Of a stretch of 64,000 nucleotides of DNA, positions 63,513 to 64,000 are shown one piece after another (within the stretch, counting starts at the first letter, position 1; every line of letters starts with the position of its first letter). Under the pieces are notes generated by a model. The model searched no databases. It saw only the letters and a list, made by a program, of their open reading frames with translations, and was not told where the DNA came from. The position numbers were made by a program, and so were the translations under genes. The DNA is from Geobacter sp. (GTDB taxonomy: Bacteria; Desulfobacterota; Desulfuromonadia; Geobacterales; Pseudopelobacteraceae): positions 124,001-188,000 of the forward strand of contig WKKS01000001.1 of assembly GCA_009684515.1 (NCBI GenBank). The letters run 5' to 3'.

Positions 63513-64000
63513 ATGGCATTGACACGCGAGGAAATGGCCCAGCGGGCTGCGCAAGAGATAGAGGATGGCTACTACGTCAATCTGGGGATCGGCATGCCGA
63601 CCCTGGTGGCTAACTATATCCCCACAGGAAAAAGGGTGGTGCTCCAGTCTGAAAACGGCCTGCTGGGTATCGGCCCCTACCCCACCGAAGAGGAGCTGGA
63701 TCCGGACCTGATTAACGCCGGCAAGGAAACAATTACCATGATCACCGGATCCTGCACCTTCAGCAGCGCCGAATCTTTCGCCATGATCCGCGGCGGACAC
63801 ATCGACCTGGCCATTCTGGGCGGCATGGAGGCCTCGTCCTCCGGAGATCTGGCCAACTGGGTCATACCCGGCAAGATGGTCAAGGGGATGGGCGGGGCCA
63901 TGGATCTGGTGCATGGCGCCAAACGAATCGTGGTCCTGATGGAGCATTGCAACAAGCATGGCGAAACAAAGATCCTCAACAGCTGCACCCTGCCGCTGAC
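63513..64000 (+). CDS. 3-oxoacid CoA-transferase subunit B, partial
   Basis: Class I CoA-transferase beta subunit, cut by the right edge after 162 codons (about 215 expected). AAAGGAG precedes the ATG at 63513. The catalytic glutamate is Glu47 in [16 protein letters not shown], where the acyl-CoA intermediate forms. [23 protein letters not shown] near 100 is also family-typical. It completes the visible operon uspA-livGF-receptor-livHM-CoA-transferase A/B. Confidence 0.93.
   Translation, partial: MALTREEMAQRAAQEIEDGYYVNLGIGMPTLVANYIPTGKRVVLQSENGLLGIGPYPTEEELDPDLINAGKETITMITGSCTFSSAESFAMIRGGHIDLAILGGMEASSSGDLANWVIPGKMVKGMGGAMDLVHGAKRIVVLMEHCNKHGETKILNSCTLPL

Noticed and set aside
1..64000. 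tRNA, rRNA, CRISPR array or transposase
   Set aside because: No repeat array, cloverleaf-like sequence or transposase/integrase motif was recognised in any gap or reading frame.

Overview
The window looks like a chromosomal segment of a Geobacter-type Desulfuromonadota/Geobacterales bacterium (Geobacter, Trichlorobacter or Pelobacter propionicus-like). This rests on gene content and order: split gcvPA/gcvPB, the aroC-aroK-aroB-TPR-roadblock-aroQ-pepP-accB-accC cluster, a PxxKW cysteine-rich protein, a futalosine-type MqnA, many c-di-GMP and two-component genes, sigma-54 promoters, and a selenocysteine-containing radical-SAM target peptide. No rRNA, tRNA, transposase, integrase or CRISPR array was seen.

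Layout. 1-9.8 kb (minus strand): glycine cleavage genes (gcvT, gcvH, gcvPA, gcvPB), with gcvT split from gcvH by a FadL-type porin and three signalling genes. 9.9-11.2 kb: a DAHP synthase preceded by a complete transcription attenuator, whose 28-residue leader peptide is loaded with Phe, Tyr and Trp codons. 11.3-12.2 kb: cheV. 12.4-23.8 kb (plus strand): trpE and trpG, normally adjacent, lie 9.4 kb apart. Between them is a three-gene block: a polytopic membrane protein with a cytosolic alpha/beta domain, a clostripain-family (C11) peptidase, and a 1871-residue protein joining two alpha/beta-hydrolase domains, an M17-N-like domain, a CHAT caspase-like protease and a helical tail. This is the best candidate for an undescribed (possibly defence or cell-suicide) system.

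23.8-28 kb: a DUF3793 protein, a monohaem cytochrome, a radical SAM/SPASM maturase and its target peptide. The target gene is hidden from ordinary gene calling because it reads through two in-frame UGA codons in duplicated SG-Sec-GG motifs; each UGA is followed by a hairpin, and the second hairpin has a GGUC apical loop. A PxxKW protein and a NUDIX hydrolase follow. 28-32.8 kb: GGDEF/EAL protein, mqnA and a TolC-like protein. 32.8-40.8 kb: second gcvH, accC, accB, pepP and the shikimate genes. 41-48.4 kb: prkA-yeaH-spoVR-prkA2 behind a sigma-54 promoter. 49-55.3 kb: pepN, a sensorless chemoreceptor, an O-methyltransferase and a secreted basic protein. 55.5-64 kb: a sigma-54 activator, three TTCC-N8-GGAA dyads and a -24/-12 promoter driving uspA, a LIV-type ABC importer and a 3-oxoacid CoA-transferase. 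The last group looks like one regulated uptake-and-activation pathway for a carboxylic acid.
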